NCBI GenBank assembly: GCA_021432635.1
Contig: MU270047.1
Coordinates: 558,001 to 622,000, forward strand
Length of the DNA stretch: 64,000 bases
DNA from: Thozetella sp. PMI_491
Taxonomy: Eukaryota > Ascomycota > Sordariomycetes > Chaetosphaeriales > Chaetosphaeriaceae
Reading direction: 5' to 3'
Below are positions 10,774 through 22,794 of this stretch, in pieces. The notes below the pieces were generated by a model. It saw nothing but the letters and a program-made list of their open reading frames with translations. It was not told where the DNA came from and did not search any database. The position numbers and the translations under genes are program-made. Numbering within the stretch: the stretch's first letter is position 1; every line of letters begins with the position of its first letter.

Positions 10774-12592
10774 AGTGGCTGTGGCTTTTCGATCCGCGGT
10801 CGAGTACCAGACGGCTTGGCCTGAGCTTTGGGGTTCGGGCGAAAAGACGGAACAGGGGGCTAGGCTTCTGGAGGAGGGCGGGAACCTCGAGCTTCAAATA
10901 GCTCCCACATCGACCGGGCCTGGTAGCGGGGATGGGCTGGGCTGGGCTTGGGTGCCCTGCAGCCGTTCCAGAGCTCCGGAGAGGAAGGGATGGAACTAGG
11001 GAGCGTGAGTAGGCAGAAGAAGCTGCACAAGGGCTGCGCGGAGCACGATGCAGGCTGACTTGCGTGCTGATCCCTACCAATGGATACCGGGCACTTAACC
11101 GGACACCATGCGGATGCTAACATGCGAGCGCGCCGAACGAGTGACGGCCCAGTGGAGCTTGCAGCAAGGCTGGAATCGCAGTCGGTGATGAAGGGCGGGG
11201 AAGCCCTGGGTCGTGGTCGAAACTAGGCTAAGACCCGCAAGAACGTGCGTGTCTAAGAGGCGCTCATAGGCTTGAGCTTGGCGTACCTGCAGGGGCCAGG
11301 GCTATCTTGCTGGCGGAACCAGCAGCCTACTGAGCACTACTATTCCGTACTGCGTATTAACCACCGGAGATGACCTAGGCAAAGAGGCCTGGAGCAATGG
11401 TGAGCAAGTCTCGATGCAACGTGCTCGGGTAAGGCGGAATGACGCCCGGCGCCACACATGCAAGCATGCGCGGGCAATTTTCGCAAAGGTTCACCGAACG
11501 TCTCAGCCGGGGCACTGATAGCTAGCGATCCAGCGGACCGTCCATCCCAGGCTGGCTATCTGATTGTGCTGCACCACCTCGGCTGGCTGAGGTCGGGAGA
11601 TGGGAGCGAAATGCGCCTATCGACAAGCCAAGACAAAGCCCGTCGGTTGCTGCTCAGTGAGAAGGCAGTTTTTTTAAGGTAGGTACGGTAGCTAGTAGTA
11701 AGGTTTCCAAGCCATGATAATGACATCTGCTCGAACCGCCAGAAAGAGTCGCGCTCAGGGGTTGCTATGAGAGTAGGTTGCTTGCAGACCTGGTACCACT
11801 CCTACAAACTTCAGCATCACATCACCTTGGATGTTCGGTCACGTTGACCTGCGGATTTTCTGGCTGAATGCTCGTCTCAGAGGCTTCAGAGGCTCGGCGT
11901 TCAGCACAAAAAAAAACAACAAAAAAAAACCTCCCCCCACAAAAACCCACCAAAAACTGGCGACACTCTTTTCGCCTTCAACCTCTCTCCATCCTAGCAT
12001 TGGTCGAGGCCACCGAATTGGATCCCCACGTGCATAGGTGAGATCGGAAGTTGCTCGATAGGGAAACAAACCGCCTTCTGGAAACCACGGCCTGCAGCGT
12101 CTCGGGAAGCCGACCCCGCACTCCTATCCAGAGCGGCACAGTTCTGAGTTCTCCTACCTTGGGTACCACCTAAAGTACCTTACCAACCTTAGGTAGCTAC
12201 AGCAGGTACCTGTACAAGGGAATTTAGGGAACGCGCCGGAACTGGCCCAGCGGCCCTAGCCCCGCTAGTCTTAGTCATTACACGTGACCTCTCACGGGTT
12301 GCGCGCGTGAATTGGGTGAGCTAGTGTGGGACTGCCAGCCTGGTGGATGGCCTTACCTCACTTATCAAGGCGAGGCAGGCGCGATAGGCTGTACTTGTAG
12401 CCTTCTTCACCCTCCCCCCCTCTCGACTAAACACAGTCGCCTCCCCGCCCCCTCGAGCAGCAGGAGGCGCACGAATCGAGAGGCCTCACCTTGGGGACGC
12501 GCTGCTCTGCATCTGCGCCGTCCTCAGGACCCGACGGGCTTGCCCATGACTGTGTCGCAAAAGGCTCTCTAGCGATCGCAGACACAGAATCA
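10774..12592. other. Divergent promoter region, sphingomyelinase-like / chromodomain gene
   Basis: 1.8 kb between two divergently transcribed genes, with no credible coding frame. It contains several TAGGTA/TACCTA words (around 11677-11700 and 12160-12215), an A-rich run near 11906-11930 and a pyrimidine-rich stretch at 12395-12425 just upstream of the chromodomain gene start. Confidence 0.5.
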
Positions 12593-15500
12593 ATGACACC
12601 GAAATCCACCGAGACATCACCAGTTCCAAATATATCTTTACCAACTACGCGGAGGCCCAAACGACAGGCCAACAAACGGCGATCCAAGCCTGCCGCCAAA
12701 AAGCTCTACGCCATCCGTGGCATCTTGCAAGAAGAACGGCGCGCCGGGAAGCTCTTCTACCAGATCGATTGGGAGGACGACCCAGAAACGGGAGAGAGCT
12801 ACGATCCTACTTGGGTAGGTAAACAGCCCCCTTGCCGATGAAGTACCTGTTTGCTAATTTCCTTGCCTTGTAGGAGCCATCAGAGAACGCGAACCCCGAA
12901 GCCGTCGCCGACTGGACTAGCCGCAGGACCGCACCGCCGCCCCCGTCTGCGCCTGTGTCTTCCCGCGCCGACAGCGAGGACCTCCCACTTCAGCTGAACA
13001 AGCATAGAAAGCGGCCCCGATCTAGTACTGCCTCCAGTGCAGGGTCTCAGAAAGGAAGCAAGAGGCGACGAGACGACGTCGAGGTCGATTCGGCTGTCGC
13101 TCACAGTGGCGCATCGCTCCCGGCAGCAGCAGCACCCAGGCCTGGCGGTCAGCTCGTAGTGGAATTATCGCCACATTCTAGCCTAGATCCGTCCGCATAT
13201 GTGGTGATTGACCCATTGCAGTCGCAGTCGCAGCCGCAGTCGCAGTCGCTGTCACAAGAACCACCCCGAGGTAGCCAGAGCCTACCAGCTGGTTCGCAGG
13301 GTGGACAGAGGAAGGATATCTACAGCCTGTCCACCATTCCTGACTCTCAGGAGTTCTCGCAGTTGTCTCTTTCGCAGTGGTCATCTGCAGAAAGTGGCTT
13401 GATTGCACAGCCGGATTCCAGGCCCAACTGGCTCAGCCAAGCCGCCTCTCAAATCAGGACCGCTTTCACTGACGCGAGCGGAACCCCGACGGATGCTCAT
13501 TCGCTCGCCTCCACCACCTCAGAGGTGAGCCAGAGAAGGTCCGAGTCGGCCCTAGACATACCCTCGAGGCAGCCTGACCACCCGCGCGACTCGTTCCAGA
13601 CGGTCTCTGCAAGCATTCAGAACGCCAGTGCCACCTCTGACAAGAGTATTGCATTTGTTCAGCCTCTCCCCTTCCCATCGAACTCCGCGAGCTCTACAGC
13701 TTCACCGTGCCACGGTCCAATTCCACTGGGCTTGACTAGGCTCGTCAACCCCATCTCGCGCATTCCGGAAAGTTCGCAAATCGAGCAGGAAAACACGAGG
13801 GAGAACAACTCGCGCGAATCATCGCCGGTGTATAGTATTTGTACATCAAGTGGCCCGGATACTCCTCGCGACGTTTCCGCGCTCACTTCGGCGTCCCCAC
13901 CTCCTTCAGCTCAGATATTCCCACCCCTGGGCAGCAATCAGGGAGTTATCTTTACTGAAAGCGAAGAAAGCTCGAGCTCGAACCTATCCGAGGGAGATTC
14001 TCTTTCTAAGTCAGGCGCTCTCACCCCAGGAGCTGCCCAGCGAAGCGATAAGAGCCAGTCCGATTCCCAAGCATCAAGGCTGGGCCTGCCACCGAGCGAG
14101 CCGGACGAAAACACGAGACACCGGATCATCGCGACTCGGACGGGTGTCTCACGGCAGTGCAGTCCACAGCCAAGTTCGAATACAACCCTTCGTTTTGGGC
14201 GTGTGGCGCTAGCGTTTGCTTCCGCATCTGGGTCTTGCGAAGGCGAGAATCCCAGCCTTGGTGGTGTCGACAACTGCTTCGTCACTCGCTCGACTGAATC
14301 TAGACTATATGAGCAGCAGTTAGAGCCCATAGGCCCAACGTTTCCAAGAATTCAAACCAACATGGCGACATCACCCAATCAAGAGCCTTCGCTACCTTCC
14401 GTGGTGTTCCCTGACGCCTCGCTGAATCCGATGCCCGACAGCATCACCCCGGAGGTTAACACTTCGCAAGCGCTTTCTTTGGAGCAGGCACTGATCTCGC
14501 CGTCAACGATGTTACCCTTGGGCGACAGCGAGCCTCTCGCCTCTGGAGAGACCCTGAGCGGGCAGCCAGATATTACTGGTTTGCTGATGGATCCCGCCTT
14601 GGACCCTAGCTTAGGACTCGAGCCCTCGAGTATCATCCAGTTGTCAGCTGTGGACCAGTTGAAGCAGGTGCTAAGTCTCTCCCCTGAAATCCCGCCCTCG
14701 CTTGAGATGGACGGGGAGGATGCGACGGTCGCCCCTGCCGACTTGTCAACTGCACTCGGCATTGGCATCGACATGCCGCTACTTGATGTCAACCTGGGGA
14801 GCGGCCAAGTTGTTCCGGAAGGGCTTACCAATACTGTTCTCCCTGGGATCGAGATTGATAGCCCAGCATCCGTAGAGGAAGATGAAGACGCCCAATTGCA
14901 TTTTTCCCTTGAGGCCTACACTCGGCCGCTGGCGCCTGAGAATGAGTTTTGGGTCACTCTACCCTTAGCGACTAGCACGCGTCACTTCTATCTGGACACA
15001 ATCCTCCGGCACAAGGAAACCATGACGTCCTTCGGGGAGATCTTCCAGGGCGAGAGGGACAGAATGCCTGATGAGAGTCTCGTGGCAAAGATCGACAAGC
15101 TCTTCGACGAACTATATGACCTGTGTGATCTTCCTGCGTACGCCGGTAGCCTCCCCGACATGGCGGATCATGAGATGAAGAAACATGCGACTGGCACAAA
15201 CAGCAAATACTCGTTCGTTTTTGAGTTTTTGGACCAGATCCGGGACACGAATGCCCACGTCCTTATCATCTCCCGGCCGGGCCGAGCGTTCATCTATCTT
15301 GACGCCATTCTGGCCTCCGGCTTCGACTATGACCACCTCGGCGCAGGCCCCGTCCCGACTAGCCAACCCGAGGGATTGTTTGTGACTCTCGCTAGCTCGG
15401 ATCAAGAAATCCCTGACTACCCGGTGCTTGATGTTGTCATCAATTTTGATCACACAGCAAGGGATATCAGGTTCCCGAACGCTCTATGTGTCCTGTACCT

Positions 15501-17003
15501 CGTCGCTGCGTGCACCATTGAACACATTGATCTGAAGCTCACCCGCGACATGGATCCCATGGAACGACGGAATGCGATGAACTACGCCACAGTAGTCGCG
15601 CGAAAGTTCCTGGATGACAATGATGGAGATAAGCCGAGGCCTCACGAGGCGGCGCAGCTTTTTGCCGACTATATCAACAATCCGTCAGCAAGCAGTATTG
15701 AGTGGGAGCCCGAGGAGCTGCCGGACCTAGTCTTTGACTTCTGGCTCAACTCCCAGGCTTCTGCAGATAGGTCGCAGCAGCAGCAAGGATCATTTCAGAT
15801 CACCGAGGAGTCGGCCTGGTCAGGTGGTCGTAAACGCGAGCTTGTGAGTGGCACACGAAATAGGAGTTCCTAGTGATACATGCTAATGATTTCCTAGGAT
15901 GCCGATGTGGAGGAGGTCGCTCGGAAGCGTGCCAAGCGAACCCAAGGAGGACTTCCCAAACCCCCACCACAGTTAAGTGATTTGCTCAGGAGCACGTTGC
16001 AGAGTTGTGCAAATATTCTTCCCGACAGCAACCTTGAGGTGGAGGTCAATGTTGCCCAACTGGAATCCATGGCGGCTAAGGTGCGTGATCATTCTAAAAG
16101 CTCATCTGCTTGCCGTCTTGCTGACAGCCTGGCTAGATTTTTGAGCTAGAAGAGCGAGTGAAGTCCAAGAGCAGCCTCTTGGTAACCCTTGAGAACCTGT
16201 GCAAGTCCCAGGAAATGCTGGTCAAATCTCATGAGCGTACTACCAGGAAGATTGCTGCCAAATACTACGAGGCGCTGAGCGAGCGGGGCGTATTCGAAAA
16301 GGAGCACAACGAAGCAGTCGAGCAAGCACAGCAGGCGAAGAAACGAGCAGAGGAGAGCAAGGCTCAAATTGCCACCCTCAAAGCCAAGATCCCGGTTCTA
16401 GAAGGGAAGCTTGTTGAAGCGAATGCTACCCTCTCTAACTCATCCAATCCAGAAATCGCTCGGTTTGGTGAGCTGGCCAAGGAGCTTGACGAGGCGCGTG
16501 CCAAAGTCCAATCCCTAGAGAAGAGGGTTGCAAGCGTGCAGAATGAGGCCGAATATAGCCGACAAGCGTATCAGGATGCCTCGAACCGGCACAGCGAGCT
16601 GAGCTCCGAGAATGCCGCCCTGGCCAAGCAAGTGGCAGAGCTTGAGAAGCTGGCGAGCGACAACTTGGTGAAGATCCATCAAATCCAAGCAGAGAACGAG
16701 CGGCTTGAGGACCAACGCATGATGGAGGAGCTCCGGGCCATTGCAGCAGACCGCGAGCGCGAACTTGAACGGGTCCGCGAAGAACTGCGCGTGCTCCGGA
16801 ACGGCCGCCGCGAGACCCGGCAGGCCAGCGTTCCGCGGAGCCCACGCATGGGTGTTCTGAGCCCGCGAAATGGCAGAGCTACTGGAGGTGGCAGTCGTGG
16901 CACCAGTCCAACGCTTGAGGGGAATGCCGCGGCGGGGACTGGAATGAGTTTCTTGAGCCCCGGCCAAAGCAATGGGCGTTGGGATCACCTGCACAACTAC
17001 TGA
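12593..17003 (+). CDS. Chromodomain protein with HDA2/3-like domain and C-terminal coiled coil (1413 aa)
   Basis: Probably a heterochromatin factor of a class II histone deacetylase complex. Four exons: 12593-12814, 12874-15843, 15898-16080 and 16137-17003, all in frame. The ATG at 12593 is the first in the frame. The chromodomain is at about residues 38-92 (LYAIRGIL, then QIDWEDDPETGESYDPTWEP), split by intron 1. Cage positions Y39 and W60 are present, but the third aromatic seems to be Asp. Residues about 95-750 are low-complexity, rich in Ser, Pro and Gln, with an SQ-repeat at 13217-13255. About 750-1035 resembles the HDA1-complex subunit 2/3 domain (LEAYTRPLAPENEFWVTLPL; VLIISRPGRAFIYLDAIL). 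A long coiled coil covers about 1126-1345. The layout suggests the Neurospora CDP-2 protein of the HCHC silencing complex (HP1, CDP-2, HDA-1, CHAP). That name is from memory and not certain. Confidence 0.85.
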
Positions 17004-17893
17004 GGGTACCAACACGCAATGGGGGATATGACAGCAGTGCCCAGCAAGGCTTGCTCGTTTATTTATCCCGCAATTCCAAGCATCTATCTTGCAAGTCAAA
17101 GGGGTCCCTCCATCCCCTAGTAGCAGGATTCATTATCACGACTACCTCATGACCGTCTCCGGCTTACGATGGACTAGCTTTCTTTTGGCGCCAGAGCATT
17201 GCATTATTGCACCTGGCACTGAGATGCCTCAGCCGAGGCCAAGGAGTTTTGCCTGTTTCATTTTGTATTTGATATGTGTACGTACAGATGGGTAATGAGG
17301 GTTATGGTATAGCTCCCTCACACGGCGACGATATGGGGGTAGATCAGAATAAATAGGACTTTCCCAGGAATATCTGTTCCCTTGGGATTCCATACCTAGT
17401 TTTCTTGTCCCTGAGAAGCGCCTGATTCTGTGCTGAAGAGAGTGGTGGAGGCGATGCATTTGCTCACTTTCCCAGAACTCATACGGTTGGCAGCTGCCGT
17501 CACGTCTACGAGCGTACATCCAGGTTACTCAAGAGAGTGCTTTGGGGGCGCGACATACACTTTCAGTTTCAGCAAGCCGAATTACCTATCTTTCTTTCTA
17601 CCCCTCGTACAACAACGGGACGGAGTATGCAGCAGCACACACGCCCTCGGGCCACAGCAACAAATGATACCAAAGACTCTATCAACTCTCGATTCCACAC
17701 CACTTGCATAAAAGAAGCCCCAAGCGTGCCTCGCTCCGTCTTAGTCTAGTTGAACATATACAGGTTTGATTTTGGTCGGCCGGTGTCCATCTCTTTTCCC
17801 AGCGAACCCGAGGATGGAAGTGAGGCAGCGAGAGCTAGAGGGCAGCGGCTGGACCGTTGTTGGATCGAGCTCTGCCGGTCCAGTTGGGTCCGC
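17004..17893. other. Intergenic, convergent 3' ends
   Basis: 0.9 kb between the ends of the chromodomain gene and cox6. An AATAAA stands at 17348-17353 on the plus strand, about 345 nt past the chromodomain stop. I see no credible coding frame. Confidence 0.5.
17348..17353 (+). terminator. AATAAA poly(A) signal candidate
   Basis: AATAAA in an AT-rich context downstream of the chromodomain gene; the distance (345 nt) is plausible for a fungal 3' UTR. Only the motif supports it. Confidence 0.3.
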
Positions 17894-18693
17894 CTACTTG
17901 CTCTCCTCCGGGTAGAGGTCCTCCTTGAGGACAACACCGAGCTCCTCCCGCAGGGACTTGAGCTCATCAAGATACTGCTGGTACTGGCCCTTGTTCTCGA
18001 CCTTGGCCTTGATGCCTGAGAAGGAAGGACGAGTTAGCTCTGCACGCGGCCAGGGACTGTAATGCGAGGGATCCGATGCTTCCTTACCCTCAAAGATCCT
18101 GACGGCGGTGGGGAAGTCGTTAACTCTCCGGGCGGCCTTAAGGGCGGCGATAACGACCGACGGCGAAGGCACGAGATCGTAGGCGAAGGCGTTGTTCAAG
18201 TTGCGCTGGCAAGAAAGTCAGCTCTTTGGTCCGCTTGCACAGTAAACTGCCCGAGCCTACCTGCAGCTCGAACACATCCTGCACGCCATCGAACTCCTTC
18301 TCGTAGCTGTCACCCGAGAGCACCGCGTTAGCCAATTGAGCTTTCTCGACATCTTGGTCTATCCATTGGACCTCTCCGGCATCATATACACCGGCTACCG
18401 CGACGCTGGAGCTCGGCCGGAGCTCCCTTCGGCGGCTTCCGGCCCCCATCGTCCGATGGGGGGTGTCGGGGAACTTACCGGGCGCTGAACTCCTCAAACG
18501 TCTCCTCGTGGTCGGAGCGGACGCGGGCGGTGGTGCTGAAGTTGCTGCTGGGGACAGCGATGAGAGAGGGCACGACGAGCCCGGCGCGGGCGGCCAGAGG
18601 CTGGGCCGGGCGGGCAGCCAGCACGGTGGTGTTGGCGCGGAAGAAGGTGGCCGAGGGACCACGGACGGCCGCGCGAAGGAGGGAGGCGGACAT
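17894..18693 (-). CDS. cox6: Cytochrome c oxidase subunit VI (mammalian COX5A family), 166 aa
   Basis: Nuclear-encoded subunit of respiratory complex IV in the mitochondrial inner membrane. Four exons on the minus strand: 18693-18479, 18306-18261 (only 46 nt), 18205-18088 and 18015-17894. All have GT-AG introns and keep frame. The first about 55 residues are rich in Arg, Ala and Ser with few acids, a typical mitochondrial presequence ending near NFSTTARVRS. The mature part has HEETFEEFSARYEKEFDGVQDVFELQRNLNNAFAYDLVPSPSVVIAALKAARRVNDFPTAVRIFEG-type blocks in order, the family's conserved core, and ends in a KEDLYPEESK tail. Overall length matches yeast Cox6 (about 150 aa) plus a longer presequence. 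Reading without intron 1 gives a frame extension that is an artefact. Confidence 0.93.
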
Positions 18694-20484
18694 TGTGGGT
18701 TGGTCGAAAGGCGCGACGCCGGTCGGGTGAGGAGAGAGAGAGAGAGAGGCAGAGGGGAGATGAGAGATCTGGTGGTGGTTGCTGGACGGACGCTGGCGTG
18801 TCACCACGGGCTCCAATGGCGAAGATTGGGTGAGTGCTTTCGGAGAGAAGAGGTGACGATGAGTGTGGCATCGAATGATCTTTCGGCTACGCCTTTTTCG
18901 CTTACTTGACTAGCGTTTTTCCTGGCCCGGTGGCTCCTGAGGGTGCAGAGCAGCCACACCATCTGTCCGTGCGCAGGCAATTTGGTCAGCAACGAATGTG
19001 GCGCGGCCCAATGGCACAGAGGATATTGCTATTCAATCCCGCTTCCCGCTGTGGCTTGACCTAGAGAGCTCCGACAAAACTTTCGAGCCTCCCTCGCATT
19101 CCCAGACAAGCAGTCTCCGGGTGCGACCAGGCGTACAGAGGCATCGTTCGGAAGCTAAGAACCGTGTTCGTAGGTCCACCACCACCCATAGAGCCCAATT
19201 GATGCCTTTCAAAGTTATCCATGTTTGCGGTTGCGCTGCCGCGAAGCTATGGAGAGTCTCTCCCGCGGCGGACTGTGAGGTGTTTTCTGGGGGGATATTT
19301 TTGGGACCTATCTCGCGACGGGTTTGCTTGCATGCTTCCCGACGACGAAAGTCCCCTTCGTTCCAGCGCCCAAGATCGAGCACCAGGAGGAACAAACAGT
19401 CTTCACCCAGGCCGGACCTCTGCACAACTTTAAAATCTGGAGATGAGCTGTTTCTCTCCCGACGACACCCGCGGTCTAGCTACGAAACTCCACTCGGAAT
19501 AGCCCTAGTTGCTCGGGGGGAGCAATCGTGCGATAGGTTATTTTTCCCGTCTAATACATACTGTAGCCATGTGATTATCTCCGTCCGTTCCGCCAGACTA
19601 GCTCGGTCTCCTGAAGGGGAATTTAAGGCACCGCCCGCCTTGCTTACACCATCGACCGAGGCAGTTCAACTCAATGTGGGTTCCTCTCGGCGTCAGGAGC
19701 ATCTAGGCTTGCTGGATACGGAGTCGGGTTTGGCGCAGAGAGACTCGAGGCATTTTGCTCGCCCTCGGCAAAAGAGGCGGATGGCCCACTTCGACCCAAA
19801 CCCCCTGCAGCTGGAAAGAAAAACAGAGCGATGGGTCATGTGTAGTGTCACGTGACGTAGCATTGGTCTATCTCAGCTATGGAGTGCTAATGGGCCTTCC
19901 TTTCCCCTGGAAGCGCCTCTGATTGGATGGTAGGGAAAAGGGGACGGGAAAATGACATGCAGGCCGCTGAAATGAAAAGAATTTTGGAGCTCATACATCG
20001 GACCAAGTGCTAGGCCGTGTTGGGGAGTGGTTCCCCTTTGCGATACCAGTCCCTATCAATATTTTGATTCCCGAGCCTCTCGATTGTTCCAAATGAAACC
20101 CCTGTTGCTGCGAACTTTCTTCACCTCTTTTCTTGCCAAAAGAGACCCGTGTTCTATTTCAAGCCAAGGCGACCGGTGCCTTTTTCTTGTCACTCCTTCC
20201 CCCTGTCATCTTTTGACATTTTCTTTTTCTTCTCCTTCTCATTCGCGGCTGATCTAGCGCTTAATTTCGCCTCGCTGTCGGCGCCCCCCCAGTCCGCGGA
20301 GCCCGTCGTGTGCCCACGTCACCCTAGTTTCTCAACCACAAAACCCCGTAAGTCTCCTCCCATCGCGGTCCCATCGCGCTTACCCATCCCTCCTCCACTG
20401 CCGCAATTGAGTCTGTTCTGACCATCTCCCGCGCCTCCTCAGATAGACGCAATTGCGCAGACCGGACAATCCCAACCTTCCACG
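18694..20484. other. Divergent promoter region, cox6 / elongase
   Basis: 1.8 kb between divergent genes. An open frame of about 285 codons runs from 18998 to 19855 on the plus strand, but it starts at GTG, has no recognisable domain and shows no coding-like amino acid pattern, so I do not call it. Around 19900-20340 the DNA turns pyrimidine-rich, fitting a promoter and 5' UTR for the elongase. Confidence 0.5.
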
Positions 20485-21733
20485 ATGGCGACCGAACTGT
20501 CCTCGTTCCTCTCCGACGTCGAGATCGGAATCCCGACACTCGACCGCCCCTTTGGCATCAACCTATGGGCTCTGTTCGGAAAGGCCTGGGAGCCCCTCGT
20601 GGGCTACCCGATCGAGGACTTCCGGTTTGTGGCGGGCGTTACCCCGATGTCCACTCTCAAGGAGACGGGGATCTTCATCATCATCTACTACACCGTCATC
20701 TTTGGCGGCCGGGAGCTGATGCGCAACCGCGAGCCCTTCAAGCTCAAGACCCTCTTCTTGATCCACAACTACCTCCTTACCGTCGTCAGCCTCGTCCTGC
20801 TGGTTCTCTTCATTGAGCAACTGCTTCCCACCGTCGTCCGCCACGGTATCTTCCACGCCATCTGCGACGCCGAGGGCGGATGGACCCAGCCTCTGGTCGT
20901 CCTCTACTACGTATGTTGGAATCCGCCCTAGAACAGCCGCGTCCGGGCTACCTCGCTAACCCTTTCGTCGCAGTTGACCTATCTGACCAAGTACCTGGAG
21001 CTCCTCGACACCTGCTTCCTGTTCCTCAAGAAGAAGCCGCTGAGTATGCAACCCTCGAGATCGACTGTGGTCAACCCATCAATCACTTTCTAGGAGATGG
21101 CTAACAAGGAGCTTCTCTGCAGCTTTCCTCCACTGCTACCACCATGGAGCCACGGCTCTGCTCTGCTACACCCAGCTGATCGGCTCGACCGCCGTCTCTT
21201 GGGTCCCTATCACGCTCAACCTGACGGTCCACGTCGTCATGTACTGGTACTACTTCCAGAGCGCGCGCGGTATCCGCATCTGGTGGAAGGAGTGGGTCAC
21301 TCGCCTGCAGATCATCCAGTTCATCATTGACCTTGGTATGCCGTCCTCCCACGCGCCAGCCCAGACGCCCTCAGCCCGAAACTCCGTACTGACTGTGATA
21401 TCAACAGGATTCGTCTACTTCGCCTCCTGGACCTACTTTACCTCGACCTACTGGCCGTGGATCCCCAATGCCGGCAAGTGCGCGGGCGAGGAGTTTGCTG
21501 CGTTCTCGGGCATTACCATCCTCAGCTCCTACCTTGTGCTGTTCATCTCGTTCTACTTCGCCACCTACAGCAAGGACGGCAAGAAGACGACGACCCGCAA
21601 GTCGCTGCGCAAGATGAGCCAGGCCCCTCTGCCCGACCCGCATCTCCTCCTCAACGGCGGCCACTCCAACGGCTCGGCCAAGACCTCGGGTGCCAAGACC
21701 AACGGCACCACCACCCGCTCGCGCAAGGCCTAA
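20485..21733 (+). CDS. Very-long-chain fatty-acid elongase, ELO family (344 aa)
   Basis: Condensing enzyme (3-ketoacyl-CoA synthase) of the ER fatty-acid elongation cycle, adding two carbons from malonyl-CoA. Four exons: 20485-20910, 20974-21043, 21123-21335 and 21408-21733, all in frame. The family motifs stand in order: KYLELLDT at 148-155, the catalytic HCYHH at 169-173, HVVMYWYY at 202-209 and TRLQIIQF after it. Several hydrophobic stretches fit six or seven membrane helices. The C-terminus is basic and Ser/Thr/Asn/Gly-rich. The N-terminal block ([26 protein letters not shown]) and the length point to the yeast Elo2/Elo3 type, which makes C20-C26 acyl chains for sphingolipids, rather than Elo1. 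Inside intron 2 there is a second CTAG acceptor at about 21093 whose use would give an early stop. Confidence 0.93.
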
Positions 21734-22794
21734 ATTCAAACTCGTGGGCGACTCGAATCAAAATTTACCGGGCGCGGCCAAGAGACAGCGAGCTGCACAA
21801 GTACTTGCGTCATGGTGGATCGTGAGTTCACACGCTGAGCCCGGCTGGCGCCTTTCGCCACCTTTCTCCGCGCTGTATTATTGGCATTTTCCATTGTCAT
21901 TTCTCGGGAGTTCTGACGAAGATAACATAAACGACACGGCGACATTCGGCGTGGGAGGTGCTTACGAGGTACGGTTCGCGGCGCTCACACCCCGATGAGA
22001 GGGAAGGTGTGAGCCCCGCGGGGCACGAGTCCGCGGTAAGGTGTGCGGCATATCACGAATTGGCAAATAAGCCTGGTGTATGATGGAATATGGTTCGGCT
22101 TGGTTGGCTGGGCCGCATCGGCTATCTCCGTTCCCCGTGAAAAGAGGAACGCGTGGGCGAGACCGTTGACTGTTGAACCGATCAACAACCATTGTCTTTT
22201 TTTTCCTCTCCCCCTCGACCCCACTCCTGACAGTATGTCAGTGCCTCTTTCCTTTTTCTTTGTCTTCCTTCGATATTTCCTCCTTCATGTCTGATATGTT
22301 GTGTTACAAAATGGCCTTGTTGCTAGGTAAAAGATATACGGTGGCACAAGAGGACCGATAGAGAATATTAATGCTACATTTACATTTTCCGTAACGAGAG
22401 GGCATCACCTGAATCCAAGCCTGCTGGATATCGGTGCAGTAGAAGCTGCAACGATCGACTTGTGTCTGGTAGCTGCTGGTCCACAGGGAACGAGGCAGCT
22501 GCGTGAGTCGGTGAGAGCAACCGATACCGCTGTCTAACCCATGTGTCCCTGTAAGTGGAAAAAAAAAAAAAAGGTCTAGGCGTACCAGAGCATGGTTGCG
22601 CCTTAAGCTAATGTATCGTTCACCCGAGGCCGATAAGCGATAAGTGTAAAAGTTGGGCACACCGCCCGGCAGTATCCACCTATCCCCGCCAATTTTTTTT
22701 CGAGCTCCAGCCGCTGTACATTTTCCAAAGGCGACTGGCACGACCAGAAGCTTCAAATCTCGACTGCAGGCGGTTGGCACAGAAGAGAGAAAAG
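21734..22794. other. Intergenic between elongase and kre33
   Basis: 1.1 kb holding the elongase 3' end and the kre33 promoter (tandem genes). It has a run of 15 A at 22559-22573. A minus-strand open frame at 22304-22861 overlaps kre33 exon 1 and shows no family resemblance, so I do not call it. Confidence 0.5.

Noticed and set aside
18998-19855. Plus-strand open frame of about 285 codons between cox6 and the elongase
   Set aside because: Starts at GTG, has no domain and lies in the shared promoter region of two divergent genes. A shorter frame on the other strand overlaps it. Transcript data could reverse this.
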